Source: Chamaea fasciata
Taxonomy: Eukaryota; Chordata; Aves; Passeriformes; Sylviidae
Length of the DNA stretch: 64,000 bases
Assembly (NCBI GenBank): GCA_029207755.1
Contig: JARCOQ010000008.1
Span: 26,649,021-26,713,020, forward strand
Reading direction: 5' to 3'
In this document: piece by piece, positions 37,293 to 49,139 of the stretch
Numbering within the stretch: position 1 is the stretch's first letter
Layout of the letters: each line of letters starts with the position of its first letter
Made by a program: the position numbers and the translations under genes
The notes under the pieces: model-generated
Told to the model about the DNA's origin: nothing
The model's database searches: none
What the model saw: the letters and a program-made list of their open reading frames with translations, nothing else

Positions 37293-40200
37293 GAAAAAAC
37301 CCCTGCCCATACTGACCAAGAAATTTCTCATTACTATCTCAAGAGCTGCCTACAGGCTGTCTCTTAAATTGTGGGAGGCCTCTTTTAGCAAAGATTCATG
37401 GAGGGCAGAAGCTTGCTGACAGGCCCTGATAAATCAATCAGGTCTTGGATTGATTTTTAAAAACTTCAGCCTGTTTTTCTGAAATCTGTTATTAAGCATG
37501 CCCTGTTCTGACCAGTTCCTTTCACAGTGACCTCCAACATTGTTTTGTTGGAGAAGCTATAAAAGGGGAATGGACTTATGGCCAGGGACCCTTAAAAATG
37601 TCTAGAGAGGATGGCAGGGCCTTCAGATAGTGGAGGACAAGAGTGGCCCAGGATTACATAAAAAATTCCTGTTAGTGGAGATTTAATAATGTTTAAGGTG
37701 GATTAGCAGGGGATGCATCCCAAAGGGTCCAAAAAGGGAGGAAAACATTACTTAGCATCCCTGTGCTTTGATTTCCTTGTCTTTCTTTGTGTACCGCGAT
37801 ATTTTGACTGGTTTATCACAGACTGGGCCAGTGCAATCCTGGATTACTGTAGAAATCTCACAGCCAACCAGTTCTCTTCCATCACCCATGTCAATCAAGG
37901 AGTCACAGGCTGTGGCTGGGGATGGAGATGTTCTGCATTCCTTACAAGAACGTTTTTTAGATTTTCACACAGAAAAACATTTTCCACTATGACTGAATTT
38001 GATTCAAAACTCAACTGTCCATTGGGAGGGGAAATTCAGATTTTTCCCACCTCCTTTGTTATTAAGCTGATTGTGCTCCAGGCAAGAACTAATAGGATTT
38101 AGAGGGAACTGGTTGCTACCAGGGCAATTTCAGAAGTTTGTGACATGACCTGAAGAATTGATTGATTTACACTATCCCTTGGCAAGGAAGATAAGTCATG
38201 TGCAGGGAAAGAAGCAGCCAGGCATCTGAGGTCAATTGACCAGCAATCCTGCAGTGCAGAGATGGGGTGCAGAGCAAATGAAGCAGTTTCTTTAATAACA
38301 GGAATTCAGCTGTATTTTCTTTGAAGCTGAAAGAATTGTTTTCAATGCATTCTGATTTATATTATAAAGAAAGTACCCATCTCAGGAAGATGAGTTCCTT
38401 AATTCGGACTGAAATAAAACATTTCTGACAGTGTTAGTATTTGTTTGGAAGATAATAGTTTAGAATGAAACAGGCAATTTTTTGATACAACTAAATCTTA
38501 ATGATTGTTGTTGTTGTATTCAGTTTGCATTTGTTCTAGTTCCTTTTTCCCAAAAAGACCACTTCACCTTTTGCTGGTAATCACAAATTAGCTGTAAGTG
38601 TAGTCCTTGCAGATAACACAGTATTCCTTTTCCATTACTCACCTTCACCCTCCCAGTGTACCTTTTAGAACCTCATGCCATATGTGGCCACTTTTTTGCC
38701 TACATGCATTTTAACAACCGAATTTCCAAAGTTTGTGTGGATGAATATTTTCAGGAGCTTCCTTGTCTTCCCTCACTCTCTGTACATCTCTTGAGCCTGG
38801 TGCTCTATATGTAGATATTTGTTCCTATAACATATTTCACGGAAGAAAACTGCCATAGTCATAAGGACTATCACTAGGGTCACCCTAAAGCAGAGGGTTG
38901 GTACTTTTTCTGGTAGACTCTGAATTTGTATTCATATTTAGGATTGATTTATAGGTTATTCTCTGTGGAGTTTTAGGGATTGGGTTTGGTTTTTTTTCTT
39001 CCCTTAAATACTGCAAAATGTATCTCAGGTTGGCCTGAAGAGCTATTCAAGGGATCACCCTGCATATTTATTTGATTTTTCTTCTAGAAGTCCACAGTTT
39101 AACTGTAGCAGATTTAAAAAATGAGCTGTAAAACAGAAATCAAAACAGGGAGTTCTGGCACTGCAAGCAGTGTCCTGAAGGAGGGTGAAAGCTGCAGATA
39201 TGCTGCCACATACATTGGACAACTACTATGCAGAATGAGAATTCAAAAGAGGGATTGAGCTAGGGAGAAAAGGGATTTACTGGATGTATTTCAGTGGACC
39301 AGGATATCGGATTTGATGGCATCCTAGGATCGACCCCAGCACTGTAGACAGCCTTGAAGACAAACACAGTGTTTCTGTCATGTATTTACAAATACCCTGG
39401 AGCATTAGGCTCCAGTCACAGCCAGAGAGGTTCTTTTAGGGTTGACAATACATATTGATAATACTTTGCATTTACCTGCCAAGTTGAGAATTACTGGTGA
39501 AGGAATCTTTCTCTCTATAGTTAAGGAGAGAACAGAAGTAACACAGTCTGATTTCCCCAGCCTTTCACACCTTCACAATGAAGCCTGAACTTCTAATGCT
39601 CCTGGTCCCATTGCTGTGTAGGCTTTCTCTAAACTATCAAGTTCATATGATAAATAGGTTTGAGGAAATCTCTTCATTTCAGTGGATCCCATGAGCAAAA
39701 AAGTAGGACTCTATATATGAAATAAAGTATTAATTCTGAATTATTTACTCAGCTCCACTTACTTGCTCTCATTTCCTTCTTTTTTTACTTAAGCTAGATC
39801 ATTCATCTTCTCTTCCTCCCCTAAAGATATTTCAAAGGTTTTTTAATCACTTTGCACATATCAAATGCTGTTAGATACCATGATCATAGTTCTGTTTGGG
39901 ATGTCTACAAATAATATTATATACATTGAAGTAAATAAACCTCATTACCTTTATTAACTCCATTAATCACAGTTAAAAATGTTAAGGAAGCCTATTTTAA
40001 CGTCACTGTCAGACATTTAGGACTAATTGATCTCATTATTAACTTTTGTGGAATTACAATCCTCTTCAAATTTATCCCTCAGTACTATCAAATTTTATGT
40101 GAGGTCAACATTTTCCTATGCGATTTTGAAACATAAATTCAATGAAAAACATTGATTTTGGGAGCATTTTGAAAGGTTTTGAGTCTGACAGCAAAAGGCC

Positions 40201-42571
40201 CTAAGAATTAGAAAGTGAAGAGGACTGGAAAGTGAAAGTACTCAGAGTCAAAGTTCTTTTCTTCACTTGCTACACTCGACCCTCCAAGTGACAGAGGTGC
40301 CACCTGAACAGCAGTGTCCCAAATCCCAAACAGGACTCAGTCACCCAGGAGCCAAGTATGACATAAAGATAATGACTTAGAGGCATAAAGGCCACTCCAA
40401 TGATCTCCAGTGCACATGGACTTTACCTCACTATTCCCTCACAGGTTTTCTTGCACACATTTATGCACTTGGATCTCCATATCTGGGGGGTTGTAGGGGG
40501 TGTTAGCAGACGATGTATTAGCCTATTTATAGGCTGCACTAAAACAGTTTTATTTAGCAAATTGTACAGGCTTGACCTGATACAGTTAATTCTGTACAGA
40601 GCCACAGAAAAGATGATTTTCATTAAAATGTTGTTCCTTTTTTTGGTGAAAAGTTGACAAAACCAATATATTGCATTTCCTGAGTATTTTAAAATTTAAA
40701 GCAACACCTCTAATGTTACACTAATACTATTTTCTTCTTTTAATGCTTGTTTTTCCCCCATATATCTTCCATTCTGTTTTCTGGCATGGATTAGAATTGG
40801 CCGTATCTGAAATACCTTGAAAAATATGTCTTCCAATAAATCTTTGCAGTTGAAAGTAGGAATAACCAGTGATATAAAAGAGCCGGTTTTGCAGTTAGAC
40901 TTGATAAGCATCTGTTCATATTAATACATACCAGCCTTCTGTATGAGGTACCCAAATCTTTCTCAAGCACAACAGCCTTTTCTTAGAGTTTTTCCCATTC
41001 CCACAGCATGAAAACAGATCAGTTGCTCATTTCAAAAGTGCTATTCTTAAATAAACATAGTTTCTATATTTCAGTCTCCTGTTATAAAATGTTAAATGTC
41101 TATGTTGGGCTTGAGGTCAATCAGTTTGAATTTTTTAAGAACGAAAGCCTGAAGTATCTCCATTGTGGCATTCCCTCAGTCAGGCAGCCTTAAATCCCTT
41201 CCCCACTCCTCATGCTTCACAAAAGAAGACATTTGAATTCCTATATAATTACCAGGCAGAAAGATTCAGGGAAAAAAAGGGCAGGGGGGATTGGTAGGAA
41301 AGAAACTTTAGAGCTCTATCTAGTGAACTGTCTGAGCCTTTCCATCAGTTCCCTTTAACTGCTCTGTGGTTAACTTCCCAAGTTACTTTCAGTGACTAAT
41401 GCTGGATATTAGTTTAATGGGTCATAGTTACTGACTGGATCATAAATACAAAAATCTCACCACTGAAGCTTAAAAAAATCCCTCAGAGCTATTCAAGAGG
41501 AAAGTAAAACTCAGCAGAGCAACCCAATATAGTATGCAACTGTTGGCTTTCCTTTACCAAGAGAGCCTTTCCTGACCTTGCTGAACTTCCCCTGTGTGAA
41601 AAGGGTGCTTATTTCCTCAAGGAATACAGATTTTATAATATCTTAGGCCAAATTCTATTTCCCTTTTCTTTGGAAGGAAGGGGGATCAAGACTGAGGCTA
41701 TGAGCCCAGGTCACTGGAATGACCAAGAATTTGTTTAGAATTATGAAGACCATCAGTTTTGCCAGGAGTCAGTGGCATTTCTGTTCTAGGGCAGTCTGGT
41801 GCAACTTCATTATTGCAGTGCTTTATTGAAGTCTTTGAGGGGTAACTAAGGAGCTGTTTACATTGACCTTTACAACAGTGGCCTGAGGCTCAGAACAACA
41901 TGGCAATATTCATTGCCAGTATAGCTCTGCAGAGATACCTCACACTGCAGGAGGTAGGAAGGAGGCAGACTGTTACAGCAATGGCCTGAAAGTTTTCCAG
42001 GTACAACGACTCAGATGATTGATGTGCACAAGTGACTGGGGGCTGTTTTCAGCCCTACTTGCACACCTCGCTCCTGCTCTGCATAGATGCTGGACTGCCA
42101 CATGCTGCAATGGAGACACCTGCTCATTTAAAGTCTTAAGAGTGACATTGAGGACCTTTGCCACATCTCACAGTCTCCAGGACTGCATTTTACTTTGATT
42201 TGTAACTTTTAGGTAGTATTTGATCATATTCGTACATCTTCCCTATAGAGCTGTAAAAATGAACTTTAAAAAAAAGTGAATACTGAAGCTCACTGAGCTC
42301 AAGAGTGGAGTCTTTAAAAGTATTTCAAGACTCAAAATCCAGAATGTGAGTAGTACCATCTGAGTTGGATTGTCAATGCTCTTTTTCTTTCACTTTAGAT
42401 TCATTTTATCAGCTGCTTGCATCTGAGTTCCACCTTCAAGGAAATATGAATCTCTTAATGAAATATAATTTCCAGGGATAGGTCCCCTGTCCAGCATGTG
42501 TCAGGAGGGACAAACCAGAATGTGTATATTTTTACCACAATAACTCTTCTCAGGACTTTCTGGGAAGGAAA
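37293..42571. other. Noncoding stretch, no gene seen
   Basis: A 129-codon plus-strand frame at 37713-38102 has no recognised domain. On the minus strand 40427-40482 is bounded by a C-rich acceptor and GTGAG|GTAAAG and has one open frame; I rate it as chance. A TTG run lies at 38506-38518. Confidence 0.6.
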
Positions 42572-42613
42572 AAAATCCTTGCCTTTCTGACCAAAATCCT
42601 TGCCTTTCAGTCA
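42572..42613. repeat. 21-bp tandem duplication
   Basis: Two adjacent copies beginning AAAATCCTTGCCTTTC (42572 and 42593), identical over 16 bases and diverging after. A local duplication by slippage. Confidence 0.9.
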
Positions 42614-44373
42614 GGTATAGACGCACATTAGAGGGATGCAGTGTAAAAGAAGCATGCTATCCATTTCTTTTAACTTTATTTAAAGCTTTATTTTCAACAC
42701 AAAGTTTCAGGATGCTTTCCCATTCAGAATCTGAGCCAGCCATATTAGCTTTCAGACAGGTTCAGATGAGTTTTCATCCTGTTTAATAGAATGAAAAACC
42801 TGAGTATGATGTGAAGGGCTCAAGAACTCAAAATTAGTTCATTGTACTTTGGATGAAGCAAATTTCAGATTCAGGATGAAGACGCAAGTCCAATATAGCT
42901 TGACAAAGATTTGTACTCTTAACAGAAATGGGAGAGTAAAAGAACTTCCTGGATGACAAAGTTTAGTCCCCTGTTAATAACTGCATTATATCATCCCTTT
43001 CTTAAAAATAAATAAAGTATTTACTTTAAATAGAGTTTTATTAAAAAATAGAGTGGTACTTAGTAAAAAGAAAAAGACTGCATGTTTTTCAGTCCAGGCA
43101 CAAATAGGTAGACAAGCCTTAAAGCAGAAAACAGCAACCTTAGTGATCTGTGTGAAATCAAGGTCACTGAGGAATTTAAGGAGTGCAAGGTGAGAGGATC
43201 AGTCACATGCCCAGCAGAAGCAGATAGGAGCTTCTGCTCTCTTTTATTCTAACTGGAGAGGAATACAGGCAGTGGCATAGGAAAAGACTGTCTGCAGTGA
43301 TAAAGCATCCTGTAAACCTTGTAATTCTGTGCCTCCTGTGAAGTATGCCAGAGCTGCGGCAGAAGCAGCACAATCCAGAACTGACTGACACTTTGCCAAG
43401 GAAAGGCGCAAGCGCAGGAATGAAAGGGTTGCCATCCTCTCCTCACAGCTCAAATGTCACACAGAGATAAAGGTTACCATGAGTAACAAGTCTCATTTCC
43501 CAGGGAGAGAGCATACAGCACCACAGCTCTTCACATATGGAAAGTGGTAGTGGAGCAGTGAGCTGGGTACATACACAGGCTTCGAGATTAGCAGCAACAA
43601 CAGAGCTGACTTCCCTGCTGTCACAGTGCCAGCTGCAGAAGTTTCATGCTGTTCCTAACTGATCTCTCAGTAAATCTTCAGGAACATGGAAAGAAAACTA
43701 CCCGCTGAAAAATTATGCTCCCTATAAACAGGAACCCTTGCTGTGTCATTTCACAGTGCTTTGAAAATGCAAAAAGAGTAGGTTATAGGATCAAAAATAG
43801 TATTGGCTTTGCTGGGGGCCTAGGAGAATTTCTGAAGTCATAAGGTCATAAGAGCTCCGGTTGTCATCAGAATTTGCTTCAATCCCTTGTATCCACTTAA
43901 TTAGATTGAAATTATCGAGAAACCATTGATTCTGAATCCAAATTTAACTTCCTGATGGAACATGAGTCCTTCACAAAAATTAAGCATGAAGTAAAAGATG
44001 CACTTCATTAAATGTTTAGAAGCTTCAGGAATAGATTATTACACTAGGCAGAATAAACAATCCTGCATTTTACTTAGTATTAAACATTTCACCTTGAGCA
44101 TCTTATAATAATTGATATCTCGCTAACAATTAGCCAGCAAGGCCATCTTTGATGTGCAGAACTTGTCTCTAAGAAGTCAAGAACACTGAAGGTGATTTGA
44201 TCATGTCAGGATTAGTGGGGAGGTAGGTGAAATTACTCATGTTGTTGCCTGATGCCCAGATATAAATCTAGCTGATGGCAGATGCCCTCTGCCCTTGCTC
44301 TCCACAAGTTTTAAAAAATCCATGAGTAAAAGGAAGAGCATTTCAAGACTTCCTTGCTGAACATTCTACATCT
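42614..44373. other. Noncoding stretch, no gene seen
   Basis: Short frames only (62-69 codons near 43203-43453, minus). No repeat recognised. Confidence 0.65.
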
Positions 44374-44924
44374 TTTTCTAATTATTTTTCCATAATTAAT
44401 TTTCCTCACAGTAAATACTCTGGGGCTTTTTGATTTGTGCTGGTAACAGTGTTGAAATTTCAGGGATGTTTTTGTTCTTGCTGAGCAGCACTTGCAGAGA
44501 GTCAAGGCCTTTTCTGCTCCACACCCCACCCCACCAGTGAGGAGGTTGGGGGTACACAAGAAGTTGGGAGGGGACACAGACAGGATGGCTGATCCCAGCT
44601 GACCATAGGGATATCCCATCCCATATGGCATCATGCTTAGCACATGGAGCTCAGCGATGAAGGACAGGGAGATGTCCAGAGTGATGGAATTTGTATTCCC
44701 AATTCATCATTACGTGTGATGGAGCCTGGCTGTCCTGGGGATGCTGAACACCTCCCTACCCATGGGAACTGGTGTGTGAATTCCTTGGTTTGGTGTCCTC
44801 ATGTGCATGGCCTTTGCTTTGCCTATTAACCTGTCTTTACTTTGACCCCGGAGTTTCCTCTCTTTCATTCTTCCAGTTCTGTCCCCCACCCCACTTAATT
44901 GCTGACAGGGGTTAAACCATGACA
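44374..44924 (+). mobile_element. Degraded solo LTR of an avian endogenous retrovirus
   Basis: About 550 bp matches an LTR type I know from many bird genomes, probably ERVL-like (family not certain). Landmarks in order are 'ggctttttgatttgtgctg', 'ctgagcagcacttgc..gtcaaggccttttctgctc', 'gttgggaggggacaca', 'ttacgtgtgatggagcctgg' and a terminal 'ggggttaaaccatgaca'. The usual TATA region appears mutated and the left end is poorly preserved. No target duplication or internal region is recognisable. The same family occurs inverted at 57058-57643. Confidence 0.75.
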
Positions 44925-45003
44925 AATACCTGCACTTTTCTTCCTTTTTCTTTCTGTCTTTTTGTCTGTGTACCTATTAATAGACTGACAGGATTAGTGT
45001 AAT
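44925..45003. other. Pyrimidine-rich flank after the LTR
   Basis: T/C-rich sequence leading to CTGACAGGATTAG, which contains TALE-type (TGACAG) and OTX-type (GGATTA) motif strings just before the hairpin. Confidence 0.4.
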
Positions 45004-45033
45004 GCTTGATTGACTGCTTGTTGTCAATCAAGC
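45004..45033. promoter_or_regulatory. Perfect 11-bp inverted repeat with PBX-like cores
   Basis: Arms GCTTGATTGAC (45004-45014) and GTCAATCAAGC (45023-45033) are exact reverse complements around an 8-base loop. Each arm holds TGATTGAC or its complement, the core bound by PBX-class TALE homeodomain proteins. It lies about 100 bases upstream of a TATA box. A regulatory role is inferred. Confidence 0.5.
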
Positions 45034-45132
45034 CTCTCTGCCTTAACAACCAGTCATTTGGGTAGCAAATTCTCTCATAAATAGGGGGTGTAATGGAGGG
45101 AAGGCTCGATTTAGCCTCCCAAGATTTGTCCT

Positions 45133-45140
45133 TATAAAAG
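45133..45140 (+). promoter_or_regulatory. TATA box (TATAAAAG) upstream of a CpG island
   Basis: A consensus TATAAAAG with start-site-compatible sequence about 30 bases on. The CpG island begins about 210 bases downstream. Whether transcription starts here is unknown. Confidence 0.35.
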
Positions 45141-45349
45141 AGGGCACAAAAGTGCTGCTTCTGAATTCAGCTTTGTTTTTGTTTTTTTAAATCCAGAATA
45201 TTCCTGTTGGCCATTTGCGATGTGCAGTATAGTAGCTGATGCTTCTCACCTCTCCAACAGGCTTAGTGGTATTCTTCCTTTACCAGTTAGGAAAATTCAA
45301 TTTCTTTCTGGTTTTCACCAGTCTTATCCCCTCAGTAGCCTAATAAACT

Positions 45350-45680
45350 CTGCAGCTGCAGCAGGGGAGGGGAGCAGGCGGTTTCCTTCCCTGCCTTAGC
45401 CGCTCTGCAGGAGGGGGCATCGCATTCGTGTGTGCGTTGTGCCATCGCGCGGTGGTGCTGCTGCACTGCCACTGCATCCCGGGGACCTGCTCCGAGCCCA
45501 GCCCTGCTGCGCGGACAATCCCCCATCAGTGCTGCCTCCCAGCCTGCCTTCGTCCCTGGGAACGGCTGCAGCTCCAAGGCTTCCCACAGACCAGCGCATT
45601 AAAAGCTCCTACGGACAAATTAGTGCGTGGCCAAGGAAGCAGGTGATGGGATCTGCCCGAAGGAGGACTCGTGCCTGTCC
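45350..45680. promoter_or_regulatory. Small CpG island
   Basis: About 20 CpGs by eye in about 330 bp of GC-rich sequence, including ATCGCGCGG near 45445, in an otherwise CpG-poor region. On the plus strand a 131-codon frame (45430-45825) crosses it, and on the minus strand the longest frame of the window (184 codons, 45620-46174) ends in it. Neither is recognised. The island may mark a promoter of an unidentified transcript. Confidence 0.55.
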
Positions 45681-48035
45681 TGACCCCCAGAAGAGGCAAA
45701 ATGGGGATTACATTTTTGTTCTACAGAGCTGTCTTCACTTGGATTTGGGAAAGATACAGGGAAACGTTTGGTTTTTAAGCTATTCTTTACACTATCGAGT
45801 GATAAGCCCTTGTCAGGTCCATTGACAACATCAGAGACGTAGGGCACACAGTTGTCTCCTGCACTGTGTCTTGGCTGGCTTGTGCTAAATTCTGAAAAAC
45901 TTTTTCTAGTGCTTCTTGCCCCGTAAGTAATGGCAACATTCATGAGAAATGGCAACATTAGTAGAAAATACGTGTCTAATGGCATTCTAGTATGTTTTCT
46001 AAATTGCATTGTATTTTCCAGTAGATTCTGACAGGGAATCTGTTTCATTATCCTGATTTTCTGTAGCAGCAAAGTTTGCAGGACTGCAAGTATCTCTACC
46101 ATTCTTTCCTTCAGTTTGAATTTCTTGGACACAGTGGAAGTTTCAAAGACCTGAAATTCCCATACATTTTGCAAAAATAAGAAAAGATCAGAGAGACTCT
46201 AGTAGAGCTTTTACCCAGAATAAAGAGTGGAGCATAAACTGACCCTTGATTAGACATTAAGGTATGCACTTGAGAGCAGCTGGAAGGCATAAGTCCACAG
46301 AATCACCGTCTCCTTTTGATATGCTACTTGCAAAATAACATGATATTCTCCCCTATATATGCAGAGACAAAGCAACATAAAGTGAACATCACAAGTGGTT
46401 CTCACACTGCTGCAATTTCCTAACAAGTCATTTTATAAGGTCATGGCAGTACTCTGAAATTGTTAAAATGGCATCTGGGCTGCCTTTTGATCTAGAAGAT
46501 TCCATTATCATTCCTTTTATACAGTTTATTGTAGCAATAAAGCACAGACCCTGAAAATCTATAATCCAATGTTTGTTTCTCGGGAATATTTATATTCTTA
46601 TTAATATACAAAGAAAGAACTCTTCCAGATAAATTATTTGTACTATAAAATTATTTCATGTAAGGTCAAATACAGATATCCATGTTTCTAGTGAGGTACA
46701 GCCTTCTGAGTGACTTGTCATGGTAAAGCAAACAAAGCAATTTTAGAACAAAAATTTCTCTTACCTATAGACAGTAGGAAAATCCTTAAATCAGTTCAGA
46801 AGAAAGTGTTCAAAAAGAGGGCATGAACAAAACCACACACCAGAAAGAGGTGGCATATTACCAGAAGATGGAAAAGGAGCCAACTGTATCGAATACTTCT
46901 GCACTGTTTTGATTACTCGTTTTTATATTCAGCTCTTTCGAATCATGTTTCTGAGACCCATGATACAGGAAGAGCATGCCCATGCTACATGCAAGCCAAA
47001 TTAAGTTACACCTATACAGCTATACCTGTTCCCCTTGGCTCCTTTAAACTCTTCCTTCCTGCACTGATTGTCTTCATGAAGTTTTTCTTAGAGTCTCTGT
47101 TCTCTCTTTATTTTTTCCAAGTGATGAGGGGCTAAGGAGTCCATGACAAATGGCAATTCAGGCAAATCTATCTTAACTACTTTTCACTTTTGGCTTTATT
47201 TCATCTTCTCAATTTCATCTGCTTTTGACTCCCTGAAACAATTCAGTTTAGCTTGAAGATTTTCTCTTATTATTAATGCAATGGCTCATTAGATTAATCT
47301 CTGCTTAAGATTCATGTCCTTCTCTCTCACCTCTGAGAGACAACCACTTAAAAGTGGCCTCCTCTGATGTATGTTTACTGGCTGTTGAAGGTCACTTTCT
47401 GAAAAACCTATTTCCTTCCCCAAAAGTGTAAAGATTCAGGATGGATGTATAATAATCCATATCCTGTCCTCTTCCTTTATCGCTTCTTGTTTTAGATTTG
47501 AGGGTTTGGGGTTTTTTTCAATCAAAGAAGATTTAGAAATGCTTGCAGGAATTCAGTATTTGTTATTCAAATTGTCTGTGCCACTGTCTTGACAAAGCAG
47601 CTGTGCTCTGAAAATGATGACATTTCTACCCCTCTGGGCTAGAAAAGGAAACTTCTGTCCAGGCTACACAGATCTCTAGCAACATTAAAAGAGATTTTCA
47701 TGAAGTGGAAGGCAAACACCACTAAAAGCTGTAATTTTTGCTCTTAAGAAATTATGCATATTTAACCAGATGTCTTTGAACTCATGCCACCTACATAAAA
47801 AAAACAGCAGCTTTTTTGAGAATTTGAGGATTATTTTACATGAGAATTTAATTTGTTTTAAAGGAAATGAATATGGATGAGGATATTTGAATAGGTTTAG
47901 TGTGTTTGTCAGTCACAATAGCCAAGCCGGGACTAATCTTGGTGATTAGTAAGGGTAGTGATAAAAAATATGCTTCTACCCAATGTGCCTCCTGATTGGC
48001 AGTTTATTGCTCTTAGAGGACCAGATGTCAAAAGC
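45681..48035. other. Noncoding stretch with the longest ORF of the window
   Basis: The 184-codon minus-strand frame at 45620-46174 starts with TTG; its first in-frame ATG leaves about 160 codons. It has one hydrophobic segment (YFLLMLPFLMNVAITYG) and no recognised domain. About one frame of this length is expected by chance in a window of this size. A minus-strand donor-like TATAG|GTAAGAG ends at 46765 without an evident acceptor. Confidence 0.5.
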
Positions 48036-48155
48036 CATATGCTAATACTCAGCATAGAACAATCCTCTGGTTTACGCTTTAAAATGCACCATCATCATAT
48101 GTCAACATTCAGCAGAGAACAATCCTCTGGTTTATGCTGTAAAATGCACCGTGGT
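48036..48155. repeat. 60-bp tandem duplication
   Basis: Copies 48036-48095 and 48096-48155 match at about 50 of 60 positions, sharing GAACAATCCTCTGGTTTA and TAAAATGCACC. Because 60 is a multiple of three, a short plus-strand frame (47958-48167) repeats the same peptide, but nothing else suggests coding. Confidence 0.95.
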
Positions 48156-48621
48156 TGTCACTGCTGAGCAGTGAGCAAGCAGTAGCCCTGAAAGACAAGA
48201 GCCCTTTCAGGCAAAAGCAGCATTTGCTGCAGCAGTTGGCAGAGGGGGAGAGGGGGCTATAGGGGCTGCTCCAGGCTCTGCTGCCGACTCCTGGCATCTT
48301 ATGGTGACCATCAGGGAAGGGGACATGAAATATTTTACCTAAACTGCACTTCATACTTATTTAAACCAGGAATTATTTTGTCTTTACACAGCATCTGGCA
48401 TAGTGTGGTTCGGCCTCATTACTGGAGGTGCAGCAATGGAGTTACTAAATCAGAATTTAAAAGTGTGTTACGTGAGAAGTGCATTAAAAAGAAGAAAAAA
48501 CCTTTGGATATCAATGACTTAAAATGTCTGGTGTTTGTATAGGATTTGAGTTCACGATCTTGAGCAGGGGAAGTTTATATTTCACTGGAATGATGAGTTT
48601 TGAATACAGATTTAATAATGG
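48156..48621. other. Noncoding stretch, no gene seen
   Basis: No recognised element. On the minus strand an ATTAAA lies near 48609-48614, placed where a polyadenylation signal for the 48790-49139 segment could be. Confidence 0.5.
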
Positions 48622-48720
48622 AAAAAAAAAAAAAACAATCCAAATTAACTGTTTTCTTTAAAAATAGAAGTGCAAGCATGCAAGCAAAAGAAAAAGAGAA
48701 AAAAAAAAAAAAAAAAAAAA
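48622..48720. repeat. A-rich tracts (A14 and A22)
   Basis: A14 at 48622-48635 and A22 at 48699-48720, with a GCAAGCAT/GCAAGCAA direct repeat between them. Confidence 0.9.
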
Positions 48721-48789
48721 GCATGGAGGGAAAAATACACCCTTGAAACATTTCACTTACATAAAACCAAAGCCAGCTTCTGCCTGCAG

Positions 48790-49139
48790 TTAAATGTTCC
48801 AGCCCCAAAAATCAGTGATACAAAGTTGCATTGAAGGCAGGATTAGGATAGGTTTTTCTGGTACCATTTTCCTTATGCCAAATATATTAACCATGACAGT
48901 TCCAGATAATATTAGCCATAATGCCAAGGAAATAATTGCCACAGCCATCAGCATTTGCTGTCCATCCATTTAAATCACAGGGACAGCAACGGGCAGGTCT
49001 CTCTCAGGACAAACCAGGCTGTAGAAATGCAGAGAACCAACAAGATTTCCAGCAATAAGCAAACCCACCAAGACGTTGGAAACTGCTGCAGTTTCCTTAG
49101 GATTATTCTGAAGCTTCATTCCTTCTGATTTGATAGTTG
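48790..49139 (-). pseudogene. Coding-like terminal exon or pseudogene, membrane protein-like
   Basis: On the minus strand an ideal acceptor (TTTGTTTTTTCTCCAG, with branch-like CTCAAC upstream) opens a 55-codon frame that ends in TAA at 48970-48972. First codon positions are G-rich (about 20 of 55) and RNY codons are frequent, as in real exons. The frame contains NVLVGLLIAGNLVGSLHFY, a plausible transmembrane helix. After the stop the same frame runs another 59 codons to TAA at 48790-48792 and includes a second hydrophobic stretch (MLMAVAIISLALWLILSG). This could be the last exon of an unidentified small membrane protein with 3' UTR beyond 48970, a two-helix relic with one nonsense codon, or chance. 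No family is recognised and no upstream exon was found. Confidence 0.3.

Noticed and set aside
40427..40482. 56-bp minus-strand segment, cysteine-containing frame, C-rich acceptor and GTGAG|GTAAAG donor
   Set aside because: No conservation evidence, and the exon-sized open frame is likely by chance.
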